Shown here: piece after piece, positions 43,707-53,463 of the stretch
How positions within the stretch are numbered: the stretch's first letter is position 1
Layout: the number at the start of each line of letters is the position of its first letter
Translations under genes and position numbers: made by a program
The notes under the pieces: generated by a model
The model's database searches: none
Told to the model about the DNA's origin: nothing
What the model saw: only the letters and a program-made list of their open reading frames with translations
NCBI GenBank assembly: GCA_964445815.1
Contig: CAYULW010000003.1
Span: 372,001-436,000 of the forward strand
Length of the DNA stretch: 64,000 nt
DNA from: CAYULW01 sp964445815
GTDB lineage: Bacteria; Bacteroidota; Bacteroidia; Flavobacteriales_E; Vicingaceae
Direction: 5' to 3'

Positions 43707-45524
43707 TTAGTGTTGAAGAGATTTTGCTTTATTATAATACAAATTAGCTTGTTGCGTATTTCCCATATTTTGATAAGTCATGCCAATCAACTGATAATAA
43801 TTTGGCTCATTTGGCCTGAGTACTGACGCTTTTTTAAAATAGGTTATTGCGGAATTAAAGTCACCAAGTGTGCCAAGAGTAGATGCATAATTGGCTAATG
43901 CATCCACATATTTAGGATTAGCTCTTATGGCTTTTTCAAAAGTCTGTTTAGCTTCTTGATACCGCTTTGTCTCGAAATACAATGACCCCAGATTATTCAG
44001 TGATGTAGTATTGGTAGGGTTAAATTTAACCGATTGCAAATAATCATAAAGTGCGGCATCCATTTGTTTCAAACGAAAATAGGCTAATCCTCTTTGCCCC
44101 CAAGCATCAGAATAGGTCGGGAGAATTTCCAGTGATTTAGTAAAGGCCTCTATTGCCTGATTCAATAATTGTGTTTTTTCAGCTCCATCCTCCAATAGAA
44201 TGGCTTTCTCTTTCATGAGGCCAAGGCCGTAATAATATTGGCATCGGGCACTATTGTTGCAATTTTTTACATCGGTCTCATAAAGCGAAAAATTACTCTC
44301 CCAAGCCTTGTTTCGATCAATCGTTTTAAATCCGTAAAGAATGGCAATAAGGCCTGTGAAGATGACCAATTTTGAGTTAAATCTAAAACTGACCTCTTTT
44401 TCCTTCAACAGTTTTATAAGGAGGTAACATAAGGCGATACAAAAACTTAAAGATGGAATAAAAAGCAGTCGTTCTCCAAAAGAAGTTCCAATCTTCATCA
44501 AGATATTGGAATACAAAGCAATATTGAGCAGATAAAAACCAATGACAAATAGCCAGACCTTTTGCCGTTTTTTCCACGTGTAGTAAAGTAAATAAACTAA
44601 GCCACCATAAGTAATCAGACTTAACCAGAACTTCCAATCTGAAAAGTTTGAAAAAGGAATCTGATGAAGCGAATAATCATTCATAAGGGGGTGTGGAATG
44701 ATCAGTTTCCAGATATATAAACCAAGGATTTTGATGGCAGTTGCCAGCTCGCTTACCTTATCAGGCGCAGCAAGAAGCATATTGTCGATTTTCGCGATGA
44801 CTTTACTTCCTCCAAAGCTACCCAAGACTTTGATTCGCATAATGCTATAAATTGCAAAAGGAATGATATATAGAGAAGATAATCTTAATGCCTTATTGGG
44901 TTGCAAATCTTTAATGCCAATCAAGATAAAAGGAATGACAAGCAAAAAGGTAACGCTACTTTCCTTACATAAAAAGGCAAGAAAATAAGATATGAGGCTA
45001 AAAATGAGAACCTTTTTTTTCTTAAAGTTTAAATAGTCAAGCAGAAGCAGTAAAGCAGCTATTATGAATCCGAAGGCCATAATGTCGTCTATGCTTTTTA
45101 TGTTAGCAACAACCTCTGTATGAATAGGGTGAGCGGCAAACAATAAAGTGCTTCCAAAAGCCAAAATTTCGGAATTAAACAAACGATAGATAAGTGCATA
45201 GATTAAAAGCACTAAAACAGCATAAAAGGCAATGTTGAAAAAATGAGCAAACCGAGGTGTATCAGGAGCAATTTCCCACTGCAATGCAAATAAACTCAGG
45301 GCGAGAGGTCGGTATAGATTGCCATTCACATAGCCATAACCTTCCCGATAGTGGGTTGAAAATATCTCTTTCAGTCCATCAAATCCTTTTTTAACAATGT
45401 AATTGTCTTTAATGACCGAGTAATCATCCAATACATAACCATGATTTATGGTGTTGAGGTAAAGTAAAAGACTTACGATGCCTAATACGAGCAACTGGAC
45501 TTTATGTGAACGAATGAAGTTCAT
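43707..45524 (-). CDS. Polytopic membrane protein with C-terminal TPR repeats (TMTC-like)
   Basis: A 605-residue protein: about eleven transmembrane helices over residues 1-400 and five to six TPR units over about 430-605 (DAWGQRGLAYFRLKQMDAALYDYLQS, SLNNLGSLYFETKRYQEAKQTFEKAI, LANYASTLGTLGDFNSAITYFKKA, YYQLIGMTYQNMGNTQQANLYYNKA). HGYVLDDYSVI with Asp33-Asp34 after the first helix is the acidic motif of GT-C-like proteins, and the combination with TPRs resembles TMTC mannosyltransferases. Enzyme activity is not shown. It could also act as a scaffold for surface glycan assembly. Confidence 0.8.
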   Translation of the reverse strand: MNFIRSHKVQLLVLGIVSLLLYLNTINHGYVLDDYSVIKDNYIVKKGFDGLKEIFSTHYREGYGYVNGNLYRPLALSLFALQWEIAPDTPRFAHFFNIAFYAVLVLLIYALIYRLFNSEILAFGSTLLFAAHPIHTEVVANIKSIDDIMAFGFIIAALLLLLDYLNFKKKKVLIFSLISYFLAFLCKESSVTFLLVIPFILIGIKDLQPNKALRLSSLYIIPFAIYSIMRIKVLGSFGGSKVIAKIDNMLLAAPDKVSELATAIKILGLYIWKLIIPHPLMNDYSLHQIPFSNFSDWKFWLSLITYGGLVYLLYYTWKKRQKVWLFVIGFYLLNIALYSNILMKIGTSFGERLLFIPSLSFCIALCYLLIKLLKEKEVSFRFNSKLVIFTGLIAILYGFKTIDRNKAWESNFSLYETDVKNCNNSARCQYYYGLGLMKEKAILLEDGAEKTQLLNQAIEAFTKSLEILPTYSDAWGQRGLAYFRLKQMDAALYDYLQSVKFNPTNTTSLNNLGSLYFETKRYQEAKQTFEKAIRANPKYVDALANYASTLGTLGDFNSAITYFKKASVLRPNEPNYYQLIGMTYQNMGNTQQANLYYNKAKSLQH

Positions 45525-45604
45525 AAAACAAGTATAAGCAAAATGAAGAACAGCAATTTGTTAATCGATTTTTATTAATGTTTTTTATAAACGAGATTGC
45601 TTAT

Positions 45605-45612
45605 TATCTTTA
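45605..45612 (+). promoter_or_regulatory. Possible -7 element (TATCTTTA) for the desaturase
   Basis: One mismatch to TAnnTTTG, 23 bases before the ATG at 45636. It supports this ATG over an in-frame TTG at 45597, which would lie upstream of the element. Confidence 0.35.
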
Positions 45613-45635
45613 CAATTGATTATATTCTATTTAGC

Positions 45636-46724
45636 ATGAATCATATTTCACCATTAAGGTTTAAGAACCCAAATCAAAACGATTTTGTAAGAACACTCAG
45701 AAAGAGAGTAGATGCTTATTTTAAAGAAAACAGTTTACCTAAGACAGGTGGTTGGTCTTTAAAGCTTAAAGCATTATTTATGTTCTTACTTTATGTGGTA
45801 CCTTACTTTCTAATTCTTTTTTCTGTTAGCGACCTCCTTCTCGTGAATTGGGGGTTTGCCTTTTTAATGGGTCTTGGAATGGCTGGTATAGGTTTTGGAG
45901 TCATGCATGATGCTAATCATGGCAGTTTTTCAAGAAAAAAATGGGTCAATAATTTCATGGGATTTTCCATTAATTTTTTAGGTGGTAATGTAAACAATTG
46001 GAAAGCTCAACATAATATTATGCATCATACTTATACCAATATTGAGGGTTATGATGAAGATATTCAACCGGCATTTTTGTTGCGATTTTCTCCTCATGCA
46101 AAAAAAATCAAGTTACATAAATTTCAATTCTTATATGCATGGATATTGTATGGATTAATGACAGTGTCATGGACTTTTGCAAAAGATTTTATTGATGTAT
46201 CAAGATACAATAAGAATGGGTTGTTTAAGCAATTAAAAACAAACTTTAATAAGGAGCTTATTCAAATCATATGGACGAGAGTATTTTACTTCATATACAT
46301 GTTAGTAGTTCCTATGATGGTTCTTGATTTTGTTTGGTGGCAGATACTAATCGGGTTTTTTACTGTTCATTTTACGGCAGGTCTTACTTTGGCGCTAATT
46401 TTTCAATTAGCTCATGTCATGGAAGATACAGACTTTCCTCTTCCGGATGATGGAAAGGTTGTTGAAAACCAATGGGCAGTTCATCAATTGTTCACCACTT
46501 CTAATTTTGCTCATAAAAACAGAATTTTATCCTGGTTTGTAGGAGGACTTAATTATCAGGTTGAGCACCATTTATTTCCAAACATTAGTCATGTTCATTA
46601 TCGGAAAATTGCTCCAATTGTCAAGAAAACAGCTGAGGAGTTTAATTTGCCTTATCATAGCATTGACTCTTTCCGAAGTGCTCTATTTTCACACATGCGG
46701 ATGTTATATCAACTAGGCAGATAA
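45636..46724 (+). CDS. Membrane fatty acid desaturase
   Basis: A 362-residue non-heme di-iron desaturase with four predicted membrane helices. The three histidine boxes are intact: HDANHGSF (about 90), WKAQHNIMHHTYTN (about 118) and YQVEHHLFPNISHVHY (about 305). The QxxHH form of the third box is typical of acyl-lipid/front-end-like desaturases, although there is no N-terminal cytochrome b5 domain. It introduces a double bond into membrane acyl chains; the position cannot be read. The start is set at MNHISPLRF, with a promoter-like box just upstream. Confidence 0.93.
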   Translation: MNHISPLRFKNPNQNDFVRTLRKRVDAYFKENSLPKTGGWSLKLKALFMFLLYVVPYFLILFSVSDLLLVNWGFAFLMGLGMAGIGFGVMHDANHGSFSRKKWVNNFMGFSINFLGGNVNNWKAQHNIMHHTYTNIEGYDEDIQPAFLLRFSPHAKKIKLHKFQFLYAWILYGLMTVSWTFAKDFIDVSRYNKNGLFKQLKTNFNKELIQIIWTRVFYFIYMLVVPMMVLDFVWWQILIGFFTVHFTAGLTLALIFQLAHVMEDTDFPLPDDGKVVENQWAVHQLFTTSNFAHKNRILSWFVGGLNYQVEHHLFPNISHVHYRKIAPIVKKTAEEFNLPYHSIDSFRSALFSHMRMLYQLGR

Positions 46725-46733
46725 TTGTAAGAG

Positions 46734-47051
46734 TTATTTCGTCGGCAGACCGTTGACATGGTCTAATCCTTCAATTAATAATTGAGCAATAAAAGGCTTA
46801 TTGTTATATAACTTCTCAGGTATTTTTACATAGTCTTTCATTACTGCTCCGTAAGATTTGAATAATTCAAAACCATGATTCAATTTCAATTCTTCTTGTC
46901 TTTCACGAGGCAACCTTATACCGATTTCCCCACTCTTGTTTAACTGAGAATACATGTAACCGTTTGATGAAGTATAAGGCATGGTTTTTCCTAATCGCTT
47001 TGCTTTTTTCGATAATAGAATTACTTCATCATAAAGTTCGATGTTTTTCAT
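46734..47051 (-). CDS. Small protein resembling the TfoX/Sxy N-terminal domain
   Basis: A 105-residue cytoplasmic protein. GKTMPYTSSNGYMYSQLNKSGEIGIRLPRERQEEL followed by YGAVMKDYVKIPEKL resembles TfoX N-terminal-like proteins, which occur widely as single domains with no established role in competence. The start MKNIELYDEVI at 47051 was chosen over the ATG eight codons upstream because the added residues (MKFTKYNT) show no family pattern; the choice is uncertain. It converges on the desaturase with 9 bases between stops. Confidence 0.7.
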   Translation of the reverse strand: MKNIELYDEVILLSKKAKRLGKTMPYTSSNGYMYSQLNKSGEIGIRLPRERQEELKLNHGFELFKSYGAVMKDYVKIPEKLYNNKPFIAQLLIEGLDHVNGLPTK

Positions 47052-47121
47052 TGTGTTATACTTGGTAAATTTCAATCATTAATTTACTAAAGTTAATCAT
47101 CTTAGCATTTTATCACGATAG

Positions 47122-49479
47122 ATGAGAGAAAGATTGTTTTTTATTCTGATATGTTCCTTGTTATCTTCTTGTTTGTTTGCACAGGAACTGACACAAACAA
47201 TTAGAGGAACTGTTGTGGATCAAGAATCTGAAATGGTCTTGATAGGAGCAACCGTTCGCATTTTGGAGATAAGTCCTGTAATGGGGACGAGTACTGATAT
47301 TAATGGACGGTTTGTAATTGAAAATGTTCCTATTGGAAGGCACTCTATTCGGGTAAGTTATTTAGGCTATGAAGATGTATTGCTTTCGAATGTTTTGCTT
47401 GGTTCGGCCAAGGAAGTTGTGTTAAAAATAAGCATGAGAGAGTCCTATGTAGAGATGGAGGAAGTTATTGTTTCTGCTAAAAACCCAAAAGAGAGGGCAA
47501 ATAATGAGATGGCAACAGTAAGTTCAAGATCATTTTCAACTGATGAGACCTCCCGTTTTGCTGCGAGTGTCGATGATCCTGCCCGTATGGCACAGAGTTT
47601 TGCGGGGGTTGGAACGACTGATGACTTATCGAATGAAATTGTGGTAAGGGGAAATTCTCCATTGGGACTTTTATGGAGAATGAATGGAGTTGAGATCCCC
47701 AGTCCAAATCATTTTACAGAGTCCGGTGCGAGTGGGGGAGGAATAAGTGCTTTGAGCATTAACATGTTAGATAATTCTGACTTTTTTACAGGTGCTTTCC
47801 CTGCCGAGTATGGGAATGCTACTTCCGGTGTTTTTGATGTTAAATTGAGGAATGGGAATAATCGACAGCGTGAATATGCCTTCCAACTGGGTGTTTTGGG
47901 CACTGATATTGCGCTTGAAGGACCGATAAAGAAAGACTATTCAGGGTCTTATCTAGTCAACTATCGTTATTCTACCTTGTCTGTTCTGACAGGGCTTGGT
48001 ATTATCAATACCGGTGGAGATGATAATATTTTTCAGGATCTTTCTTTTCAGTTTAATTTACCGGACTCAAAGAGAGGAGTATTCCAATTTTTTGGATTAT
48101 TTGGACTAAGTTCTTCAATAGGAACACCTGATAGAGATACGGTTAAGGCTAAACCTTTTGACGAGTTTTACGATAGTGAATTCAAGTCTAATGTTGGCAT
48201 TCTGGGCTTATCTTACAAACGCTTTTTAAATGATGAGACTTATTTGCTTACTACTGTTGTTGCAAGTCGCCAAGAAATTGGTTACACCGAAGAACTCATC
48301 AATAACTTTTCATTAGTCAAGACTTTAAACTATCAGGATGAGTTCATTAATGATGCTTATCGCTTATCTTCTTACCTCAATAAAAAATATAACCGAAAAC
48401 ATACATTACGCAGCGGTTTTATTCTAAGTCAGTTGGAATATGACTTGTATGGCAGAGGAGAAGATGATGACGGTCAGTTTAGAACCTTCCTTTCGGATAA
48501 AGATAGAACTCAGACTTTTCAATCATATGCCCAATGGAAATATCGGTTTGCAAAAGATTGGACACTTAACTCAGGATTACATTATTTTCATTTCATGCTT
48601 AATGATCGCTATTCTATTGAACCACGAATAGGATTAAGTTATCAATTGAACTCAGTTCAAAAATTGAGTTTGGGCTTTGGTCTACATAGCAAATTGGCAC
48701 CATTCAGTTTGTTTACTTCAACTACTATCGATGATTTTGGGATTGAAGGGCAGGCCAACAAGAACTTACAACTTACCAAGGCCATGCATTATATTTTAGG
48801 ATATGACAGACAGCTTGCAGAGGAAGTGCACCTCAAACTTGAGCTATACTATCAGAACCTTTTCAATGTATATGCATTAGATGATCCACAAACAAGTTAT
48901 TCCGCAGTAAATGCTTCTTCAGGTTATAACACAAGAGTCTTGTCAGATAAAGGATCAGCGTATAATACTGGTCTCGAAATGACTTTAGAAAAATTCTTAA
49001 GTCGCAATTATTATTATTTATTTACTGCTTCACTCTTCGACTCAAAATATAAGATGCCTGATGGGCGTGAATTTGATACCAGGTTTAATACCAGATACAT
49101 TTTTTCCTTGCTTGGTGGTAAGGAGTATTCGGTTCGTAAAGGAGATAAGAACATTTTAGGTGTTAATCTGAAAGTGCTTTGGTCAGGAGGAAACAGATAT
49201 CGACCTATTGATCTTCAAGCCTCTCGTTATGCTCGTGAAACAATAACAATTGATACTACCGGTTTTTCTGAAAGTGCTCCGGACTATTATCGTTTAGATG
49301 CTACATTAAGTTATCGAGTCAACAATGAGAAGGTTGCGCATATTGTTTCACTTCAAATGCAGAATGTGACAAATAGGTTAAATGTTATGTCCTACTATTA
49401 TGATAAAAACAAGGATCGTATTTTACCATCCGACCAGTTTGGAATTATTCCTGTGCTCAAGTACCGTGTTGAATTTTAA
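47122..49479 (+). CDS. TonB-dependent outer-membrane receptor
   Basis: A 785-residue receptor: signal peptide (about 1-20), carboxypeptidase-regulatory-like domain (about 26-105: IRGTVVDQESEMVLIGATVRILE), plug domain (about 115-235: MAQSFAGVGTTDDLSNEIVVRGNSPLGLLWRMNGVEIPSPNHF, PAEYGNATSGVFDVKLR) and a 22-strand-type barrel ending LNVMSYYYDKNKDRILPSDQFGIIPVLKYRVEF with a terminal Phe. It imports a ligand powered by TonB-ExbBD. There is no SusD partner adjacent, so it is not a standard glycan-utilisation pair, and the substrate is unknown. Confidence 0.95.
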   Translation: MRERLFFILICSLLSSCLFAQELTQTIRGTVVDQESEMVLIGATVRILEISPVMGTSTDINGRFVIENVPIGRHSIRVSYLGYEDVLLSNVLLGSAKEVVLKISMRESYVEMEEVIVSAKNPKERANNEMATVSSRSFSTDETSRFAASVDDPARMAQSFAGVGTTDDLSNEIVVRGNSPLGLLWRMNGVEIPSPNHFTESGASGGGISALSINMLDNSDFFTGAFPAEYGNATSGVFDVKLRNGNNRQREYAFQLGVLGTDIALEGPIKKDYSGSYLVNYRYSTLSVLTGLGIINTGGDDNIFQDLSFQFNLPDSKRGVFQFFGLFGLSSSIGTPDRDTVKAKPFDEFYDSEFKSNVGILGLSYKRFLNDETYLLTTVVASRQEIGYTEELINNFSLVKTLNYQDEFINDAYRLSSYLNKKYNRKHTLRSGFILSQLEYDLYGRGEDDDGQFRTFLSDKDRTQTFQSYAQWKYRFAKDWTLNSGLHYFHFMLNDRYSIEPRIGLSYQLNSVQKLSLGFGLHSKLAPFSLFTSTTIDDFGIEGQANKNLQLTKAMHYILGYDRQLAEEVHLKLELYYQNLFNVYALDDPQTSYSAVNASSGYNTRVLSDKGSAYNTGLEMTLEKFLSRNYYYLFTASLFDSKYKMPDGREFDTRFNTRYIFSLLGGKEYSVRKGDKNILGVNLKVLWSGGNRYRPIDLQASRYARETITIDTTGFSESAPDYYRLDATLSYRVNNEKVAHIVSLQMQNVTNRLNVMSYYYDKNKDRILPSDQFGIIPVLKYRVEF

Positions 49480-49508
49480 GACTCCTGCTCTTTCCTTATC
49501 TTAGTAAC

Positions 49509-50366
49509 ATGGATTTTGCACTACAAGTTGTCTTTTACTTGTTTTTAGTATACGTTCTAATTAGTGTGTTGCTTTATTATCTGCAAGATTATTTACTGTT
49601 TAAGCCTGAAAAGTTGCCGGAAGATTTTCAATACTATTATGAAAATCAAGATGTTGAGGAGTATAATGTTTTAACTCCTGATGGCGCAAATATCAATGGT
49701 CTTCATTTTAAAACACCTAAACCAAAAGGTGTTGTGCTTTACCTGAAAGGAAATTCAAAGAGTATAAAAGGTTGGGGGAAATTTGCAGTTGACTTTACAA
49801 GACATCAATTTGATGTTGTAATGTTGGATTATCGTGGGTTTGGTAAAAGCACGGGAAAATTTAAACAAGAAGTGATTAAGAGAGACCTGCAATTCGTTTA
49901 TGATAAAATAAAAGAGAGAGTAGATGAAAAGTACATTATTCTCTATGGTCGCTCTTTGGGTTCCGGTTTTGCTACTAAACTGGCTTCAACCAATTCTCCT
50001 AAATTGTTGATTTTAGATGCACCTTATTACAGTTTAAAAAATGTGACCAAACGTTATGCTCCTTTTATGCCATTAAGCTTAATCTTAAAATACCCAATCC
50101 CAACATACAAATGGCTAAAATATGTGAAGTGCCCGATTCACATTATTCATGGAACTGAAGATCAACTTATTCCGTTTAAAAGCAGCATCAAGCTCAGTAA
50201 AGTTAATCCCAGATTGACTCGGTTATGGTCTGTTATCGGAGGGGGACATAAGAATCTGAATACCTTTGAATCATATCACAAGATGCTTTCAGAGATTATC
50301 AATGCGAAAGAGAATCCGATAGATTTGTCAACAACTAGTTATAAGGTCGATCATTATAAGAGCTAA
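49509..50366 (+). CDS. Alpha/beta hydrolase with N-terminal membrane anchor
   Basis: A 285-residue protein with one N-terminal transmembrane helix (about 5-24: QVVFYLFLVYVLISVLLYYL) and an alpha/beta hydrolase domain. The nucleophile elbow GRSLGSG is near residue 146, the acid in HGTEDQLIPF near 220 and the histidine in GGGHKNL near 242. The family includes FrsA/ABHD17-like depalmitoylase and lysophospholipase-type enzymes; the substrate is not determined. It is a tandem paralogue of the next gene (2 bases between), sharing DYLLFK/EKFIFR, LDYRxxGKSTGK and YGRSLGS motifs. Confidence 0.9.
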   Translation: MDFALQVVFYLFLVYVLISVLLYYLQDYLLFKPEKLPEDFQYYYENQDVEEYNVLTPDGANINGLHFKTPKPKGVVLYLKGNSKSIKGWGKFAVDFTRHQFDVVMLDYRGFGKSTGKFKQEVIKRDLQFVYDKIKERVDEKYIILYGRSLGSGFATKLASTNSPKLLILDAPYYSLKNVTKRYAPFMPLSLILKYPIPTYKWLKYVKCPIHIIHGTEDQLIPFKSSIKLSKVNPRLTRLWSVIGGGHKNLNTFESYHKMLSEIINAKENPIDLSTTSYKVDHYKS

Positions 50367-50368
50367 AG

Positions 50369-51154
50369 ATGAAGAGGTTTTTTCGTGTTGTATTGCTCTT
50401 AATGGTTTGTTATTTACTCACGCTCTTATTGCTCTATTTGTTTCAAGAAAAATTCATCTTTAGATCAAGTCAATTGGACATTGATTATCAATTTGAATTG
50501 AGTAGACCTTATGAAGAAATATGGTTGAAAAACGACAAAGCAGTACTCAATGCATTAATGATAAAGTCAGACTCCTCAAAGGGAGTTATCTTATATTTTC
50601 ATGGAAACATGGATGACCTCTCGCGATGGGGTGCAATTGTAGAACCGCTTACTCGGTTTAACTATGATGTATTCATATTAGATTATCGCCAATATGGAAA
50701 AAGTACGGGCAAAAGGAGTGCGTCTCTGATGTACGAGGATGCAATTCTTGCTTATGATTATTTGTCCGGATTTTATGAAGCGGAACAGATTGTTATTTAT
50801 GGTCGGTCTTTGGGTAGCACTTTTGCCACCTATGTTGCAGCTCATCGAACTGCCGATCGCGTCATTCTGGAAACGCCATTCTACAGTCTGGAATCTCTTG
50901 TTGATAATTTCTATCCTTTTCTTCCAAGTCAGTATATACTTAGATATAAGTTCCCATCCTACCAATTCATTGCACAAGTGGATGAACCCATAACTTTTTT
51001 TCAGGGTAATGCCGACCTTGTCGTGCCATATGAAAATGCCAAGGCATTGTTTGAATCATCTGGTAATGCAAATTGGATACACGTAGAAGGCGCAGGGCAC
51101 AACGATATTTCAAATTACAACATCTATTGGGAAAAGCTTGAAGAGATACTTTAA
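50369..51154 (+). CDS. Alpha/beta hydrolase with N-terminal membrane anchor (tandem paralogue)
   Basis: A 261-residue protein paralogous to the upstream hydrolase. One transmembrane helix (about 5-24) is followed by FHGNMDDLSRWG (oxyanion region, near 77), DYRQYGKSTGK near 107, nucleophile GRSLGSTFATYVAA near 145, acid QGNADLVVPY near 214 and His in VEGAGHNDI near 239. Its 3' end overlaps the sterol-desaturase-like gene on the opposite strand by 4 bases. The substrate is unknown. Confidence 0.9.
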   Translation: MKRFFRVVLLLMVCYLLTLLLLYLFQEKFIFRSSQLDIDYQFELSRPYEEIWLKNDKAVLNALMIKSDSSKGVILYFHGNMDDLSRWGAIVEPLTRFNYDVFILDYRQYGKSTGKRSASLMYEDAILAYDYLSGFYEAEQIVIYGRSLGSTFATYVAAHRTADRVILETPFYSLESLVDNFYPFLPSQYILRYKFPSYQFIAQVDEPITFFQGNADLVVPYENAKALFESSGNANWIHVEGAGHNDISNYNIYWEKLEEIL

Positions 51155-52017
51155 GCTTTCTTTCTGAAGCCATAGGTATTCTGACCGATGAAATCATCTG
51201 GAAAATCTTCTATTCCTTCAAAGCCTAATTTTTCATTAGGGTTAACCTTAGGGATGTAATTGGTCCTAAAAATATAATCCCATAAACTTAAACTGATGCC
51301 AAAGTTGACACCATATTGACGTGGTAGTGAATAGGCATGGTGATACAAATGCATAACAGAGTTATTTAAAATGTATTTAAGTGGTCCCCAGGTAATTCTA
51401 ATATTTGCATGATTTAAGTGTCCGATAATAATGGCTAAAAAATGAATAAAATAAGCTTGCTCGGGCTCAAAACCTCCCAAAATCATTACGGCAAGTGTTT
51501 TAAGTGGCTTGTATAATATGTTTTCCATCCAATGGTAGCGAAGGTGAGCCGCAAAGCCCATTTGTTTAACAGAGTGATGTACTTTGTGAAATTGCCATAA
51601 AAATTCAAAGCGATGTAATGCTACATGAGTGAGCCACTGCACAAAATCTAACAAGAGAAAAAAGACGACAAGTTGCCAAACAGGAGTTAAACTGGATAAA
51701 TCAATGATGACAAATTGAGTAGAAGAGAGACCGATGTCATTAAAGAGCTTATTGATGACAGCATAAAATCCGGAAATGACAATGCTGAAAACGAAAAAAT
51801 TGAAAAACATGTAAAAACCATCAAGCCAGAAATCTTGTCGAATAATGGACTGTTTTTTTCGCCATGGGAAGAGGATTTCTAAACCCCAGACTATAAGTGA
51901 AATGAGAATTAGTCCCCAAAAATAGTTCAGATACCATGGGGTTTGAAAGCTAAACATTTGCCAAAACCAATCAAGGTTGTTCCAAAACGATTCTTTAAAT
52001 GCTGAGAAGTATGTCAT
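51151..52017 (-). CDS. Sterol desaturase/fatty acid hydroxylase family protein
   Basis: A 288-residue membrane di-iron oxygenase with four to five hydrophobic segments and the family's histidine clusters: HVALHRFEFLWQFHKVHHS (about 132-150), HLNHANIRITWG (about 208) and HLYHHAYSLPRQYGVNFG (about 234). These proteins hydroxylate or desaturate lipids such as sterols, carotenoids, sphingolipid bases or ether lipids; bacterial substrates are mostly unknown. It is convergent with the hydrolase pair. Confidence 0.92.
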   Translation of the reverse strand: MTYFSAFKESFWNNLDWFWQMFSFQTPWYLNYFWGLILISLIVWGLEILFPWRKKQSIIRQDFWLDGFYMFFNFFVFSIVISGFYAVINKLFNDIGLSSTQFVIIDLSSLTPVWQLVVFFLLLDFVQWLTHVALHRFEFLWQFHKVHHSVKQMGFAAHLRYHWMENILYKPLKTLAVMILGGFEPEQAYFIHFLAIIIGHLNHANIRITWGPLKYILNNSVMHLYHHAYSLPRQYGVNFGISLSLWDYIFRTNYIPKVNPNEKLGFEGIEDFPDDFIGQNTYGFRKKA

Positions 52018-52143
52018 AACTCTGACAAATTTACTTCACAATCAGGTATTGAAAGTAATATGAGTTACAATTCAAATTACTTATGGTTTAATAAAGCAAA
52101 GATTGTAAGTAGAATGAAGAGAAAATAACAAAGGGGACCTTAA

Positions 52144-52524
52144 TCAAGAGTTTGCAATCAATCCTTCCTTCTGATAAATTTTGACAGCTTTTGCGATCAT
52201 CGCTTTAATTTCACCTTTAAGGTTATCATCCAGCTTTTTAATGTGGAAGCAACTCTTTCCTTTTAATTGTTTTGCAAGTTCGGGAGATAAGAATTTTTTA
52301 AATTCACCTTCATGAGTATAAATCGGGAAAAAGTAAAGACGGACATCTTTTGGCTTTAGAACAACACTGCTAAAATAGTATCCATCCACTTTCTGTTTGC
52401 CTTGCATGGCCTCAATTGTACCGGCATATTCAGATAAAGAATCAGTTTCTTTTCTAATTTTTATGAATGGAGTGTGTGCGCTTAAAACTTCATTCAGAAA
52501 CGTCTGTATCTCTTTTATATCCAT
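52144..52524 (-). CDS. DUF1801-like small protein
   Basis: A 126-residue cytoplasmic protein. DVRLYFFPIYTHEGEFKKFLSPELAKQLKGKSCFHIKKLDDNL (about 62-104) matches the YdhG/DUF1801-like pattern (FFPIYTH, LKGKSCFHIKK). The function of the family is not established. It is 2 bases downstream of the C-type lectin T9SS gene on the same strand, though a functional tie is unlikely. Confidence 0.75.
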   Translation of the reverse strand: MDIKEIQTFLNEVLSAHTPFIKIRKETDSLSEYAGTIEAMQGKQKVDGYYFSSVVLKPKDVRLYFFPIYTHEGEFKKFLSPELAKQLKGKSCFHIKKLDDNLKGEIKAMIAKAVKIYQKEGLIANS

Positions 52525-52526
52525 GC

Positions 52527-53348
52527 TTATCTGTTTTGAATAACAAGAGACTCTTCGTGCAATACATTAGCACTGGAAATAATTTGAACACGATAATTTC
52601 CTGATTTTAAATTGCTGATATCGATTGAAGATTGTAAAACTTCTTCAATAACCACTTTACCATTCATGTCGAATACTTTGACACTTACCTTTCCTTTTAT
52701 TCGTTCCCTTAAGTTAATAAACAATTGATCAGAGACCGGGTTGGGGTAAATTTCGTAGACATCTTTTTTGGTTTCTTCTAAACCGGTAGAAGATGAATAC
52801 TCTATCACATAAAACAGTTGATTACTTGTGGCAACATCATTCCATTGACCGGTAGAACCAAATGGCCAAGAAGATATTGCTATGGCTAAACCATCTTGAT
52901 TATTATTAAAATCATCAGGTTCGTTTCCCCAATTATTATAGAGTCCATTTATGCTGTTTCCATTTCTGGCTCCCTGGTAAAAATGAATACCATTCCCTGA
53001 ATTATTGCCATCCCAAATCCATCTGCCCTCCATGCTCATGTCATGACCACCCAACCATAAATATCCTGCATTACCTCCATCCGGGGCTAAAGTTTGATTT
53101 GCTGTAACACCAGATTGATTGATTTGAAAAAAGATGCTGTCCTGTTCTTGTGATGAATTGATCTCGGCGAGATATCCCCCTCTGCTCGTTGCACAAGCAG
53201 CTGCTGAGACCCAATCTCTTTTCTCTTTTACCACTTCATATTGGTTGCCATTGTATCTAAAGGAGTAGATATTGCTGCTATTCGCACATTGACTAACTGC
53301 GTCTAGCCCTAATGAGCAGAACAACAGACCGTAAATTATTTTTTTCAT
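52527..53348 (-). CDS. C-type lectin-like protein with T9SS sorting domain
   Basis: A 273-residue secreted protein: signal peptide (MKKIIYGLLFCSLGLDAVSQ), a C-type lectin-like domain (about 30-180) and a type A T9SS sorting domain (about 195-273: YEIYPNPVSDQLFINL, LKSGNYRVQII). The lectin fold is shown by WLGGHDMSMEGRWIWDG, the EPD motif in NNWGNEPDDF and QWNDVAT, with EPD and WND at the usual calcium/sugar-binding positions. The upstream ATG at 53369 would add seven residues before the signal peptide; the ATG at 53348 fits better. It may bind glycans at the cell surface. Confidence 0.9.
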   Translation of the reverse strand: MKKIIYGLLFCSLGLDAVSQCANSSNIYSFRYNGNQYEVVKEKRDWVSAAACATSRGGYLAEINSSQEQDSIFFQINQSGVTANQTLAPDGGNAGYLWLGGHDMSMEGRWIWDGNNSGNGIHFYQGARNGNSINGLYNNWGNEPDDFNNNQDGLAIAISSWPFGSTGQWNDVATSNQLFYVIEYSSSTGLEETKKDVYEIYPNPVSDQLFINLRERIKGKVSVKVFDMNGKVVIEEVLQSSIDISNLKSGNYRVQIISSANVLHEESLVIQNR

Positions 53349-53463
53349 GATGAAAGAGCTTTTATACAATATTAATCATTTGCTGCTTGTTAGTTTGTAA
53401 ATTTAAATTAGGCGCTCGTGCAATAAATAAAGTACTTTAGCGTACTCTTCATTTAGGAAGCTA

